From Roseiarcus sp963794655 (lineage in GTDB: Bacteria; Pseudomonadota; Alphaproteobacteria; Rhizobiales; Beijerinckiaceae), in assembly GCA_963794655.1 (NCBI GenBank), contig CAWCEV010000008.1, forward strand, positions 1,550,001 through 1,614,000: a stretch of 64,000 bases of DNA. The letters run 5' to 3'. The notes below the pieces were generated by a model. That model saw only the letters and a program-made list of their open reading frames with translations, had not been told where the DNA came from and ran no database searches. Position 1 is the first letter of the stretch. Each line of letters begins with the position of its first letter. Shown here piece by piece: positions 16,731-25,555 of the stretch. Both the position numbers and the translations under genes were made by a program.

Positions 16731-17750
16731 TTAGTTCTTCGCCTTGTCGACCAGCTTGTTCTTGCCGATCCACGGCATCATGGCGCGCAGCTTCTCGCCG
16801 ACTTCTTCGATCGGATGGGCATTGGCGCGGGCGCGCATCGCCTTGAACGAAGTCTGGTTGACCCGGTTCTCAAGCATCCAGTCGCGGGTGAACTTGCCCG
16901 ACTGGATGTCGTCGAGGACGCGCTTCATCTCGGCCTTGGTCTTGTCCGTGATGATGCGGGGCCCTGAGACATATTCGCCATATTCGGCGGTGTTGGAGAT
17001 CGAGTAGTTCATGTTGGCGATGCCGCCCTCGTAGATGAGGTCGACAATCAGCTTCACCTCGTGCAGGCATTCGAAATAGGCCATTTCCGGCGCATAACCG
17101 GCCCCGACCAAGGTCTCGTAGCCGCCGCGGATGAGCTCGACCAGGCCGCCGCACAGCACCACCTGCTCGCCGAAGAGATCGGTCTCGCACTCCTCGCGGA
17201 AGCTCGTCTCGATCACGCCGGCGCGCCCGCCGCCGATCGCCGAGGCATAGGAAAGGCCGAGGTCGTGGGCGTTGCCGCTTGCGTTCTGGTGGATCGCGAT
17301 CAGGCAGGGCACGCCGCCGCCGCGCTTATACTCGGAGCGCACCGTGTGGCCGGGGCCCTTCGGCGCGACCATGAGCACGTCGAGATCGGCGCGCGGCTCG
17401 ATCAGGTTGAAGTGGACGTTGAGCCCATGGGCGAACATGAGCGCCGCGCCCTTCTTCATGTTCGGCTGAAGTTCGCTGCGATAGATCTCGGCCTGCAATT
17501 CGTCGGGGGTCAGCATCATCACGATGTCCGCCCACTTGGCCGCCGCGGCGACCGTCATCACCTTGATGCCCTCGGCTTCGGCCTTTTTCGCCGAGGCCGA
17601 GTCCGGGCGGAGCGCGACCGCGATGTCCTTCACCCCGCTGTCGCGCATGTTGAGCAGGTGAGCGTGGCCCTGGCTGCCGTAGCCGACGACTGCGACCTTC
17701 TTGCCCTTGATCAGATTGAGGTCGGAGTCCCGGTCGTAATAAACGCGCAT
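16731..17750 (-). CDS. ilvC: Ketol-acid reductoisomerase (class I)
   Basis: This enzyme catalyses the Mg- and NADPH-dependent alkyl migration and reduction of acetolactate or acetohydroxybutyrate, the second common step of valine, leucine and isoleucine synthesis. It opens MRVYYDRDSDLNLIKGKKVA; the NADP loop is VVGYGSQGHAHLLNMRDSG; the acidic metal-binding helices show ETDLFGEQVVLCGG and EMAYFECLHEVKLIVDLIYEGG. At 339 residues it is a standard short (class I) enzyme. It stands alone, divergent from lemA with a 220-base gap between them, where I see no leader peptide gene. Confidence 0.97.
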   Translation of the reverse strand: MRVYYDRDSDLNLIKGKKVAVVGYGSQGHAHLLNMRDSGVKDIAVALRPDSASAKKAEAEGIKVMTVAAAAKWADIVMMLTPDELQAEIYRSELQPNMKKGAALMFAHGLNVHFNLIEPRADLDVLMVAPKGPGHTVRSEYKRGGGVPCLIAIHQNASGNAHDLGLSYASAIGGGRAGVIETSFREECETDLFGEQVVLCGGLVELIRGGYETLVGAGYAPEMAYFECLHEVKLIVDLIYEGGIANMNYSISNTAEYGEYVSGPRIITDKTKAEMKRVLDDIQSGKFTRDWMLENRVNQTSFKAMRARANAHPIEEVGEKLRAMMPWIGKNKLVDKAKN

Positions 17751-17970
17751 GTCTTATCCTGGGGTCTCGCGCGCCAAAAGCGGCCACGCAGATGAAGGCT
17801 CAGCGTCGGGGTCGCCCACGCCAGCGCTGGGGGTTCTAGTGAATGCCGGCGATGCGATCAAGCGTGGGGCCCGGGTGCGGCCTCTTGTCGGTTGGCCTGA
17901 CGGGGCAGGCGCCCTAATATCCGCTCCGGCCCGCGAAGCGTCCGGGTCATGGCCGGGAGGGGAATGTTCC

Positions 17971-18567
17971 ATGCGCTTGCTTCAACGGTTGCGGTCGCTC
18001 GCCGCTCTGGCGTTGATCGCCGTTTCGCTTTCGGCCTGCGGCTACAACGTCATCCCGACCAAGCAGGAGGCCGCCAACGCCGCCTGGGCGGAGGTCCAGA
18101 ACCAGTACCAGCGCCGGGCTGATCTCGTGCCCAACCTGGTCGCGACCGTCCAGGGCTACGCCAAGCAGGAGAAGGACGTCTTCGTCCAGGTGACCGAGGC
18201 GCGCGCCAAGGCGACGTCGATCCACCTCGACGCCAACGACCTTACCGACCCGGCGAAGGTCAAGGAGCTGCAGGACGCGCAAAACGCCCTCTCGGGCGCC
18301 CTCGGGCGGCTGCTCGCGGTCAGCGAGAACTATCCCGACCTCAAATCCAATCAGAACTTCCTCGCGCTGCAGTCCCAGCTCGAGGGGACCGAAAACCGGA
18401 TCGCCGTCGCCCGGAGGGACTACATCGCCGCCGTGCAGGACTTCAACACGACGCTCCGGACCTTCCCGAGCGTGCTCTGGGCGCAGACGGTGTTCCGCTC
18501 GATCAAGCCGCTTGTTCCCTTCACCGCCGACTCCGAAGCCCAGACGGCGCCGAAGGTGAAGTTCTAG
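17971..18567 (+). CDS. LemA-family membrane-associated protein
   Basis: This 198-residue LemA-family protein begins with a hydrophobic segment ending in LSACGYN, which reads as a lipobox (ALIAVSLSAC), so it is probably a lipoprotein. The LemA core is clear: NQYQRRADLVPNLVATVQGY, EKDVFVQVTEARAKA, LSENYPDLKSNQNF-like (AVSENYPDLKSNQNF) and YIAAVQDFNTTLRTFPS. Its molecular role is not settled. It is followed after 22 bases by a TPM-domain gene, a common pairing. ATG 17971 is preceded by GGGAGGGG. Confidence 0.9.
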   Translation: MRLLQRLRSLAALALIAVSLSACGYNVIPTKQEAANAAWAEVQNQYQRRADLVPNLVATVQGYAKQEKDVFVQVTEARAKATSIHLDANDLTDPAKVKELQDAQNALSGALGRLLAVSENYPDLKSNQNFLALQSQLEGTENRIAVARRDYIAAVQDFNTTLRTFPSVLWAQTVFRSIKPLVPFTADSEAQTAPKVKF

Positions 18568-18589
18568 CCCTCGAACCGGGAGCGCCTGG

Positions 18590-19366
18590 ATGCCTCGCCG
18601 CTGGCCGCCGGCCGTCATCGGCGCCCTTTTCGTGGCGCTGTGGATCGGCGCGGCGATTGCGGCGGCGACATTCCCCCCGCTCACCGGGCGGGTGGTCGAT
18701 GAGGCGAAGATCCTGTCGCCCGTCACCGCCGCCGATCTCGAGCGCAAGCTCGCCGACCTCGAGCAGAAGTCCGGGATCCAGCTGGTTGTGGCGACCGTGC
18801 CTTCGCTCGGCGGCGAGGAGATCGAGCCCTACGCCAACGCGCTCTTCCGCGCCTGGAAACTGGGCGAAGCGAAGAAGAACAACGGCGCCCTGCTCCTGAT
18901 CGCCCCGAACGAGCGAAGGGTGCGCATCGAGGTCGGCTACGGCCTCGAGGGCACGCTGACAGACGCCGTCTCGAGCATCATCATCGCCAACGCCATCGCG
19001 CCCCGATTCAAGGCCGGCGATTTCAACGGCGGCGTCACCCGCGGCGTCGACGACATCATCACCGCGCTCACCACCAATTCGGCCGAGTGGAAGCCGAAGC
19101 CTACCGACATGCGGGCTGAACATGACGCCTCGCTGCTCGACGCGATCGCGCCGTTCCTCATTTTCCTGTTCATCATGTTCGTGATTTCCCGCATCTCGCG
19201 GCGGAGCGGCGGCGGCAACGTGATCTTCATTCCGATGGGCGGCGGCGGCTTTGGCCGTGGCGGATTTGGCGGTGGCGGTGGTTTCGGCGGCGGCGGGGGG
19301 TTCGGGGGCGGCTTTTCCGGCGGCGGCGGCTCTTCGGGGGGCGGCGGCGCCTCGGGAGGCTGGTGA
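18590..19366 (+). CDS. TPM-domain membrane protein (YgcG-like)
   Basis: This 258-residue protein has a signal peptide (ALFVALWIGAAIAAA), a TPM/YgcG domain (FPPLTGRVVDEAKILSP, SGIQLVVATVPSLGG, GALLLIAPNERRVRIEVG, GLEGTLTDA) at about residues 28-160, one transmembrane helix (PFLIFLFIMFVISRI) near residue 185 and a low-complexity Gly/Phe/Ser tail ending GGASGGW. TPM domains occur with LemA in bacteria and with photosystem II repair in plants; the bacterial function is uncertain. It overlaps the next TPM-like gene by one base and forms a three-gene operon with lemA. Confidence 0.88.
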   Translation: MPRRWPPAVIGALFVALWIGAAIAAATFPPLTGRVVDEAKILSPVTAADLERKLADLEQKSGIQLVVATVPSLGGEEIEPYANALFRAWKLGEAKKNNGALLLIAPNERRVRIEVGYGLEGTLTDAVSSIIIANAIAPRFKAGDFNGGVTRGVDDIITALTTNSAEWKPKPTDMRAEHDASLLDAIAPFLIFLFIMFVISRISRRSGGGNVIFIPMGGGGFGRGGFGGGGGFGGGGGFGGGFSGGGGSSGGGGASGGW

Positions 19367-19968
19367 TGATTCTCGACCCGGCCGCGACGGCCCGCGTCGA
19401 GGCGGCCTTCGACGCGGCGCAGCTCAAGACCCGGGCGTCGCTGGTCTGCGTGCTCGCCGGCGCATCCGCGTCCTATGACGCCGAGTTCCTGCTCGGCGCC
19501 TGCGTCCTCGCGCTAGCGACGCCGCTTCCGCTCCTGGTGTTCACCGAGCTTTCCGCCCACCGCATCTACGTCGCCCAGTTGCTTGTCGCCATCCTGGCGG
19601 CGGTTGTCGGCTCCCTGCCGCCGGTCCGCCGCTGGCTCGTTCCAAAGCGCTGGGCGCGCTCAGCCGGGCACCGCGCGGCGTTGGCGCAGTTTGTGTTGCG
19701 CGGGATCGACCGCTCGAAGTGCGGCGCGCTGGTCTATGTGTCGCTCGCCGAGCATTACATCCGCATCGTTCCCGCCGAGGACGCCTCCAGGGCCGTCACG
19801 CAGGAGCGATGGCAGGCTGCTGTCGATGAGGCGCTTGGACCGCTTGCCGCCGGAGCGACCGAGGCGGCGCTCATCGGGCTCGCCAAGCGCTGCGGCGACC
19901 TTCTCGGCGGACCGTTCCCGCCGGGCGAGCCAGTGGATCTCGCGCGGCAGCGGTTTCACATCGTCTGA
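19366..19968 (+). CDS. TPM-domain membrane protein, second copy
   Basis: This 200-residue protein shares the TPM layout but without a signal peptide. An N-terminal helix-rich part (ATARVEAAFDAAQLKTRAS) leads into two adjacent transmembrane segments (AEFLLGACVLALATPLPLLV and IYVAQLLVAILAAVVG), and the C-terminal half has CGALVYVSLAEHYIRIVP, a TPM-like strand, followed by a helical end. Its ATG overlaps the stop of the preceding TPM gene (TGATG), so the two are translationally coupled. Paired TPM genes after lemA are often seen; the products may form one membrane complex, which is inference. Confidence 0.8.
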   Translation: MILDPAATARVEAAFDAAQLKTRASLVCVLAGASASYDAEFLLGACVLALATPLPLLVFTELSAHRIYVAQLLVAILAAVVGSLPPVRRWLVPKRWARSAGHRAALAQFVLRGIDRSKCGALVYVSLAEHYIRIVPAEDASRAVTQERWQAAVDEALGPLAAGATEAALIGLAKRCGDLLGGPFPPGEPVDLARQRFHIV

Positions 19969-20102
19969 GCGTCGGACCGAACCGGCGCGGAACCCGATTC
20001 CGGGCCCCGCCGGGACGGCTGTAAACCATCGCTTATGGGTTGAGATTGCAGCCATTCTCCTCTAGGAACAGGCTCGGCTTCGGAAGCTCGCGGGGAACGG
20101 AA

Positions 20103-21419
20103 ATGACGCCACTCGACATTGGCGGAATTGCACGGCGCGCGACCATCGCAATCGCCGCCATGCTCGCGATCGGCGCGGTCGCCGCTCGCGCGACGCCCTA
20201 TCTGGTCGTCGACGCCGACAGCGGTCAGGTGCTGCTGCAAAACGAGGCGACGGACCAATGGTACCCGGCGTCGCTCACCAAGCTGATGACGGTCTATGTC
20301 GCGCTCGACGCGGTGCGGGCCGGCAAGCTCACGCTCGACACCCCGCTCGTTGTGTCGGCGCGCGCCGCGCGGATGCCGCCATCGAAAATGGGATTCCGGC
20401 CCGGCACCGAGGTGACGCTCGACAACGCGCTCAAGATGCTCATGGTCAAGTCGCCGAACGACATCGCGGTGGTGGTGGCCGAGGGGGTTTCGGGCTCGGT
20501 CGAAGCCTTCGCCGCCGACATGAACGCGGCCGGGCAGCGCCTGGGCCTGCAGGAATCGCATTTCGTCAATCCGAATGGCCTGCATGACCCGGCCCACGTC
20601 TCGTCCGCCCGGGACATGGCGATGATCGCCCGCGCGCTTCTGCGGGAGTTTCCCGACCATGCCGACCTGTTCGATATCGGGGCGCTTCAGCTAGGCAATC
20701 AATACATCGCCAACCACAACGGCCTACTCGGGCGCTACCCTGGCGCCGACGGGATGAAGACCGGCTTCACCTGCCCGGCGGGATTCAACGTGGTGGCGAG
20801 CGCGAACCATTCGGGCCGTCGCCTGATCGCCGTCGTCCTCGGCGCGCCGACGGCGAGATCGCGCAATCAGGAAGCGGCGGACCTCTTCGACCGCGGCTTT
20901 GCCATGGGGAGTGGGAGCGGCTCGCTGGAGTCGCTGCCCTCGTCCGGCTCGGCCGCCCCGAATATGCGCGCCGACGTCTGCCTGCGCCGCAACGCGGCCG
21001 CCATCGCCGCCGCCGAAGATGAGGGCCTCGCCGATCCGGCCCAGTCCGCCGCTTCGGGCTCGGGCCGGGGGGTCGCGATTCCCAACCCCTTCTCCGCGCT
21101 GCTCACACCCGCCCGCACGGTGCTCTCCTACGAGCGAATCCGTTTCGATCCGGTTCGCGTCTTTGTCGGCCCCGCTCCCGGCTGGAAGGGGCAGGCGATG
21201 GGCGCGCACCCAACGGGAGCCGCTACGACGACGGCGTCAGCGTCAGATGGCGCTCAGGCTCAGGGCGACGCCGCGCCGCAGCAGGCGGCGCCCGTCGGCC
21301 ACAAGCGGAGGTGGGGCCGGAAGTCGATCCGCCACGCCGCCGTGGAGATCAAAGCTCAGAAGGTTGTGGCCGCGAAAACCGTCAAGCCCAAGACTGTCAC
21401 CGAGGACAGCGGTAAATAG
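20103..21419 (+). CDS. D-alanyl-D-alanine carboxypeptidase (class C PBP, peptidase S11)
   Basis: This penicillin-binding protein trims the terminal D-Ala from peptidoglycan stem peptides in the periplasm. It has a signal peptide (IAIAAMLAIGAVAARA). The catalytic motifs are SLTK (about residue 56), SPN in VKSPNDIAVVVAEG (about 118) and KTG in GMKTGFTCPAGF (about 222). The last ~150 residues are a Ser/Ala-rich linker and a basic tail (GHKRRWGRKSIRH...), with no recognisable PBP5 C-terminal domain or amphipathic anchor. ATG 20103 is preceded by GGGGAACGG. The protein has 438 residues. Confidence 0.9.
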   Translation: MTPLDIGGIARRATIAIAAMLAIGAVAARATPYLVVDADSGQVLLQNEATDQWYPASLTKLMTVYVALDAVRAGKLTLDTPLVVSARAARMPPSKMGFRPGTEVTLDNALKMLMVKSPNDIAVVVAEGVSGSVEAFAADMNAAGQRLGLQESHFVNPNGLHDPAHVSSARDMAMIARALLREFPDHADLFDIGALQLGNQYIANHNGLLGRYPGADGMKTGFTCPAGFNVVASANHSGRRLIAVVLGAPTARSRNQEAADLFDRGFAMGSGSGSLESLPSSGSAAPNMRADVCLRRNAAAIAAAEDEGLADPAQSAASGSGRGVAIPNPFSALLTPARTVLSYERIRFDPVRVFVGPAPGWKGQAMGAHPTGAATTTASASDGAQAQGDAAPQQAAPVGHKRRWGRKSIRHAAVEIKAQKVVAAKTVKPKTVTEDSGK

Positions 21420-21737
21420 GACCCTATGCACAACACCGCCAAAGTTCCGTGCGGGTAAAATCGGATGGCGACTGCAGAATTATAGTAACCGAAACTGCAA
21501 GAATATTTTTTATCGAGATGCCTTAGTTTGGCCGGTTTATGGTCAAGCGCGCGCCGCAACGGCCTGTCATGTTTCGAGTGTGCCGCGTGGGATCGGTTCG
21601 CGGTTTGCTCGGTTTTCTTGCCCCCCAGCCCCCGAGCGCCAAGACGGGCCGAAGACATTCCACGAAGGCTAGCGGATCGGCGGGCCCCCTCCTAGCCGAT
21701 CCGCTCTTTTTTTGTCCGGACCGCGCCGGCCCTCGCA
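21420..21737 (+). terminator. Gap with AT-rich tract and a strong rho-independent terminator (21671-21713)
   Basis: No protein gene is evident here. At 21671-21681 AGCGGATCGGC pairs perfectly with GCCGATCCGCT at 21695-21705, followed by TTTTTTT at 21707-21713: an intrinsic terminator for plus-strand transcription. It lies about 250 bases beyond the carboxypeptidase stop codon. The tract 21455-21540 is clearly AT-richer (ATATTTTTTATCG), like a promoter region. The gap could therefore be a long 3' UTR or a small RNA gene ending at the terminator. Confidence 0.8.
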
Positions 21738-22718
21738 TCAGCGAAAACTGACCCCTTCATAAGCCCACTGCTTCACGAGGTGGTGCGCGATCGCCATTGG
21801 AATGGGGGCGGTCAATCCTTCAGGATGGCGCCTTTCGAGAAGGGCGACCGCTTGCTCGCGGCTGAACCAACGCGCGTCCTCGAGCTCGACGTGATCGACC
21901 TTCATGCTGCGCCCGCGCGCCTCGGCGAAACAGCCGATCATCAGCGACGCCGGAAAAGGCCAGGGCTGCGAGGCGAAATACTTGACCGCGTCGCATTCCA
22001 CGCCGGCTTCCTCCCAGATCTCGCGCCTGACCGCGGCCTCGATCGTCTCTCCGGGCTCGGCGAATCCGGCCAGCGCCGAGTACATGCCCTTCGGAAACCG
22101 GGGCTGGCGGCCGAGCACGCAGGCGTCCCCGTTGACCGCGAGCATGATGACGACCGGATCGGTGCGCGGGAAATGCGTCGCCTTGCAGACCTTGCAGTCC
22201 CGCCGCCAGCCCGCCACCGCGACCTCGGTCCGCGCGCCGCAGTTGGAGCAGAAGCGGTGATGCGCGTGCCAGTGCATCAGCGCTTTGGCAGCGGCCAGCA
22301 TCGCCGCCTGATCGTATGGCACGAGGCCGCCGATCGCGATCGAGCGGAGGTCGACGAGCTTGAGATCCTCGCGCCCCGGCACGACCAGAATCCGCTTGTC
22401 GAGAAACCCGTCGCTCGAGTCCGAGCGCTGCTCGACCGCCTCGTCCGCCAGCAGGGCGGCGAACATCGGCGCCCCGCCCGGCGCGAGACCCAGCAGCGCT
22501 TCGACCTCGGCCCCGCCGAGCGCCGCGATCTCGCTCACCGAAAAGAGCGAGTCGAGTCCCTTCTCGCCATTGCGCAAGACCGGCATGTCGCGGGCGATGA
22601 AAAGCGTTCGCGCATCGGGAAGGGCGCGCAGGCGCCCGACTTCGGCCGGGTCCTCGCGCCGATAGGACCCACGGTCGAACCAGTCGACGGCGAAGCCGAG
22701 GCCTTCGAGATGAGCCAA
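21738..22718 (-). CDS. nudC: NAD+/NADH pyrophosphatase (Nudix)
   Basis: This 326-residue Nudix hydrolase cleaves NAD(H) to NMN(H) and AMP and can remove NAD caps from RNA. It has the three-part NudC layout: an N-terminal domain, a zinc ribbon (FCSNCG ... CKVC, about residues 156-175) and the Nudix box GFAEPGETIEAAVRREIWEEAG (written here in part) near residue 215. The following SQPWPFPASLM is the NudC signature. It converges with the carboxypeptidase gene across the terminator region. Confidence 0.95.
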   Translation of the reverse strand: MAHLEGLGFAVDWFDRGSYRREDPAEVGRLRALPDARTLFIARDMPVLRNGEKGLDSLFSVSEIAALGGAEVEALLGLAPGGAPMFAALLADEAVEQRSDSSDGFLDKRILVVPGREDLKLVDLRSIAIGGLVPYDQAAMLAAAKALMHWHAHHRFCSNCGARTEVAVAGWRRDCKVCKATHFPRTDPVVIMLAVNGDACVLGRQPRFPKGMYSALAGFAEPGETIEAAVRREIWEEAGVECDAVKYFASQPWPFPASLMIGCFAEARGRSMKVDHVELEDARWFSREQAVALLERRHPEGLTAPIPMAIAHHLVKQWAYEGVSFR

Positions 22719-22852
22719 TGCTTGACCTCCTTCAGCCGCGCTCCATAGGCCGGTCGGCAGTCGACCCCTGGTTAATTCACAGCGCGCTCAGGAGCGCTTT
22801 TTCGCCGCCGCTGGCAAGGCCAGCCGTCGTCCGCTTGCCGCTTGGCCGGCCG

Positions 22853-23467
22853 TCATAGCGCGTAGTCGTGATTTTGAGGGGAACGGATTTTCTTTACCCA
22901 GACCTGCCAATCATCGTTGATCGGCAACCGCTCGATCAGCGGTTCATACCGGGGCGAATTGCCGTATAATTCAAGGAACGCGTCGAGAGCCGGTTTGGGA
23001 ATGCCTTCATCGTTGTACGGCGGCGCGTCCCAAAGATAATCGTCGAACCCAATGACGGCTCCGATCTTGGCAAGCCGAAACGACAAGACGGCATCCTCAA
23101 GAACGCGGACCGTCGAGTGGGAGGCGTCGACGTAGATGAAGTCGTAAGTATCCAAGGCAAGCGTTCGCAAAACGTCGTGTGAAAAGCCGCAGTGAAAATT
23201 GACCTGTCCGGAACGTCCGGTGTTGATGATGTTCTGATCGAATATTTCATTCGGATGAAAATCGATCGCATCCAAGTGTGAGTCCGGATGGGTCAGGATA
23301 TTGTCGACGAGCCAGGTCGTTGACCGCCCCTCATAGCAACCAACTTCGAGGATATTGCACGGCGAACCGACCAGAGGCGCCAAGAATTTCTCGAAGGTCG
23401 GAATTCGCATGCTGAACCAATCCGACGTGAACTCATAGACATTGGATCGCGTCGCGACCTCATTCAT
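22853..23467 (-). CDS. Class I SAM-dependent methyltransferase (Methyltransf_24-like)
   Basis: This 204-residue protein has a Rossmann methyltransferase core: ILEVGCYEGRSTTWLVDNI is motif I, HLDAIDFHPNEIFDQN is motif II and YDFIYVDASHSTVRVLEDA is the motif IV region. Such stand-alone methyltransferases often modify sugars or small molecules; the substrate here is unknown. I choose ATG 23467 because GGAGG lies three bases upstream; the frame stays open a further 43 codons but that part reads like non-coding sequence. Codon use is less GC-rich than in neighbours, hinting at transfer. Confidence 0.75.
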   Translation of the reverse strand: MNEVATRSNVYEFTSDWFSMRIPTFEKFLAPLVGSPCNILEVGCYEGRSTTWLVDNILTHPDSHLDAIDFHPNEIFDQNIINTGRSGQVNFHCGFSHDVLRTLALDTYDFIYVDASHSTVRVLEDAVLSFRLAKIGAVIGFDDYLWDAPPYNDEGIPKPALDAFLELYGNSPRYEPLIERLPINDDWQVWVKKIRSPQNHDYAL

Positions 23468-23592
23468 GTCTGTCCTCCACTTGTTCAAGCGGCCTCTCGA
23501 GTTCGAATCGTTTCCACGGTCCGATCGCGGAGGCCGCTTTTCGCATTCGACCGCGAGACGGGCCGTCCCGAGCGCGGCGCGGCGCCGGCGGC

Positions 23593-24051
23593 TCACGGAT
23601 AGCGGGCCTTGAGGCTTGCGATGCGTTCGGCGTCATAGTCGATGATGCAGCGCAGGCGCGGATCGCCGCCCTTGGCGTCCAACACCGTCTCGAACGGCGC
23701 GACGTCCTGGCATTCCGAATCCCGCCAGGAGAGCCATTGGGCTTGCGCGTCGGTCAGCGAGCGGCGCCAGCGGGTCTTCTGCGACGACATCAAGCCCGGG
23801 CGGGCGTCGATCGATTTGACCGCCGCCTCGACCACCGCGGCGAGCTGCCGGTCGGACTTGTCGGCGTTGGTCCGCAGGCACTCGGCAAGCTCGCGGGCGC
23901 CGATCTTGGCGGCGTCGCACGCGGCTTGGGACGGGCGCGCGTCTTCGGCTCGCGCCGATGGGCAACAGGCGATCACGGCGGCGGCAAGCATGAGGGGTCG
24001 CATCATCAAGGCGGTCACCCGAAAAAGGACAGGAAAAAAAGAGCGCGTCAC
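23593..24051 (-). CDS. LprI-like secreted protein (DUF1311)
   Basis: This 152-residue protein has a signal sequence (MRPLMLAAAVIACCPSARA) and a DUF1311/LprI domain with conserved Cys residues and the motifs QAACDAAK, AELAEC-like RELAECL, DAQAQWLSWRDSEC and RLRCIIDYDAERIASL. Some members inhibit host lysozyme, so periplasmic or outer-membrane protection is plausible. The GTG at 24051 overlaps the aminotransferase stop codon by four bases; an ATG at 24006, immediately before the signal peptide, is an equally good start. Confidence 0.75.
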   Translation of the reverse strand: MTRSFFPVLFRVTALMMRPLMLAAAVIACCPSARAEDARPSQAACDAAKIGARELAECLRTNADKSDRQLAAVVEAAVKSIDARPGLMSSQKTRWRRSLTDAQAQWLSWRDSECQDVAPFETVLDAKGGDPRLRCIIDYDAERIASLKARYP

Positions 24052-25241
24052 GAGCTCGCGGCCGCGCGCGCTGGACGGCTAAGAAAGTCGCCCATGCGCT
24101 CGAGCGCGCGTTCGATGTTTTCCAGCGAGTTGGCGTAGGAGAGCCGCAGGTATCCTTCGCCGTGGACGCCGAAATCGGGGCCCCCGATCACCGCCACGCC
24201 AGCGTCCTGCAATAGCGCCGAGGCGAGGGGCTTGGCCTTCCAGCCCGTCCGCGAGACATTCGGAAACGCGTAGAACGCGCCTTTGGGCGTGGCCGCGCGG
24301 ACGCCTGGCAGCCGGTTCAGGCCTTCGGTCACCGCTTTGCGCCGCCGATCGAATTCGGCCCGCATGACGCCGACCGAATCCTGCGGTCCCTTGAGCGCCG
24401 CTATGCCGGCGAATTGCGCGGAGGCGTTGACGCAGGAATAGGAATTGACCGCCAGTTTTCGCGCAATGTCGCGCCAGCGGCTGGGCCAAACCGAATAGCC
24501 GAGCCGCCACCCGGTCATTGCGTAGGTCTTCGACCAGCCGTCGAGCAGGATCAGCCGGTCGCGGATCTCCGGATAGGCGAGGAGCGTACGGTGGGCGAGG
24601 CCGTCATAGGTCAGTTGCCCGTAGATTTCATCCGACAGGATCGCCGCCTTGGGCCATTTGGCGAGGCCAGCGACCAGCTTGTCGATCTCCTCCTTCGGGG
24701 TCACGCCCCCGGTCGGATTGGCCGGCGAATTGAGGATCACGAGGCGCGTCTCGGGCGTCATCAGCTTCAGCGCCTCCTCGGCCGAGAAGGCGAAGCCGTT
24801 TTCCTCGCGCACCGGCAGGGGAACCGGCCGCGCGCCGGCGAACTCGATCATCGAGCGGTAGATCGGAAAGCCGGGGTCGGGATAGACGATGTCGGCGCCT
24901 TTTTCGCCGAACATCATGATCGCCATGAACATCGTCACCTTGCCGCCCGGCACGATGAGGACGAGGTCCGGCGAAACCTCGACCCCGAGGCGGCGGTGCA
25001 GGTCGGCCGACACCGCCTCCCGCAACGGCTGAATCCCGGTCGCGTCAGTATAGCCGTGCTCGCCGTCGCGCAGCGCCTTGACGGCCGCCTCGACGATATG
25101 CGGCGGGGTTTTGAAATCGGGCTGGCCGATGCCGAGATTGATGATGTCGCGCCCCTGGCGCTGAAGCTCGGCCGCCCGCGCCAGGACGGCGAAGGCGTTC
25201 TCCTCCCCGATCCGCTCGAAGGCGGGATTGATGGCAATCAA
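24048..25241 (-). CDS. Class I/II PLP-dependent aminotransferase
   Basis: This is a fold-type I aminotransferase resembling aspartate/aromatic aminotransferases. Motifs include NLGIGQPDFKTP near the N-terminus, the substrate-loop NSPANPTGG, the PLP-phosphate region SDEIYGQLTYDG and the Schiff-base lysine in DGWSKTYAMTGWRLGY, followed by the C-terminal Arg region GEGYLRLSYANS. I favour the TTG at 25241 (LIAINPAFERIGEENAF), which has GGAG nine bases upstream and matches the family's usual start; an in-frame TTG at 25277 is the alternative. The LprI-like gene overlaps its stop. Confidence 0.88.
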   Translation of the reverse strand: MIAINPAFERIGEENAFAVLARAAELQRQGRDIINLGIGQPDFKTPPHIVEAAVKALRDGEHGYTDATGIQPLREAVSADLHRRLGVEVSPDLVLIVPGGKVTMFMAIMMFGEKGADIVYPDPGFPIYRSMIEFAGARPVPLPVREENGFAFSAEEALKLMTPETRLVILNSPANPTGGVTPKEEIDKLVAGLAKWPKAAILSDEIYGQLTYDGLAHRTLLAYPEIRDRLILLDGWSKTYAMTGWRLGYSVWPSRWRDIARKLAVNSYSCVNASAQFAGIAALKGPQDSVGVMRAEFDRRRKAVTEGLNRLPGVRAATPKGAFYAFPNVSRTGWKAKPLASALLQDAGVAVIGGPDFGVHGEGYLRLSYANSLENIERALERMGDFLSRPARAAASS

Positions 25242-25316
25242 GGCATTGGGCTCCGGTAAGGCTGCCCCTTTTGGCAAAGCCGGAGCCGGGGAGCAAGGGC
25301 TAGCGAGCCGCCCAGA

Positions 25317-25553
25317 TTAGAGCAGCGCCCTCAATTCCTCCAGGCTCAATCCGGCCTGCTTGATGATCGAGCGCAGCGTGCCGGGCTTTAGGTCGCGGCT
25401 AGAATGGACCGGTACGGTAACGGTTCGCGCCGGATTTCCGGTGAAGACCATGACGTGATGACTCCCGACAATCCGATCCGTCACAAACCCCGCGCGCGTC
25501 AAAGCTCGAACGACGCGGCGGCCGTCCACCACGGGCAGTTTCCCGTCCGACAC
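25317..25553 (-). CDS. hicA: HicA-family mRNA interferase toxin
   Basis: This is a 78-residue HicA/YcfA-type toxin with a small double-stranded-RNA-binding-like fold. The catalytic His lies in GSHHVMVF (about residues 30-37), preceded by VVRALTRAGFV and followed by VPVHSSRDLKPGTLRSII, the usual conserved strand and helix. Such proteins cleave mRNA when freed from HicB. It lies two bases downstream of the hicB-like gene, so antitoxin precedes toxin; the classical order is hicA first. Confidence 0.85.
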   Translation of the reverse strand: MSDGKLPVVDGRRVVRALTRAGFVTDRIVGSHHVMVFTGNPARTVTVPVHSSRDLKPGTLRSIIKQAGLSLEELRALL

Positions 25554-25555
25554 GC

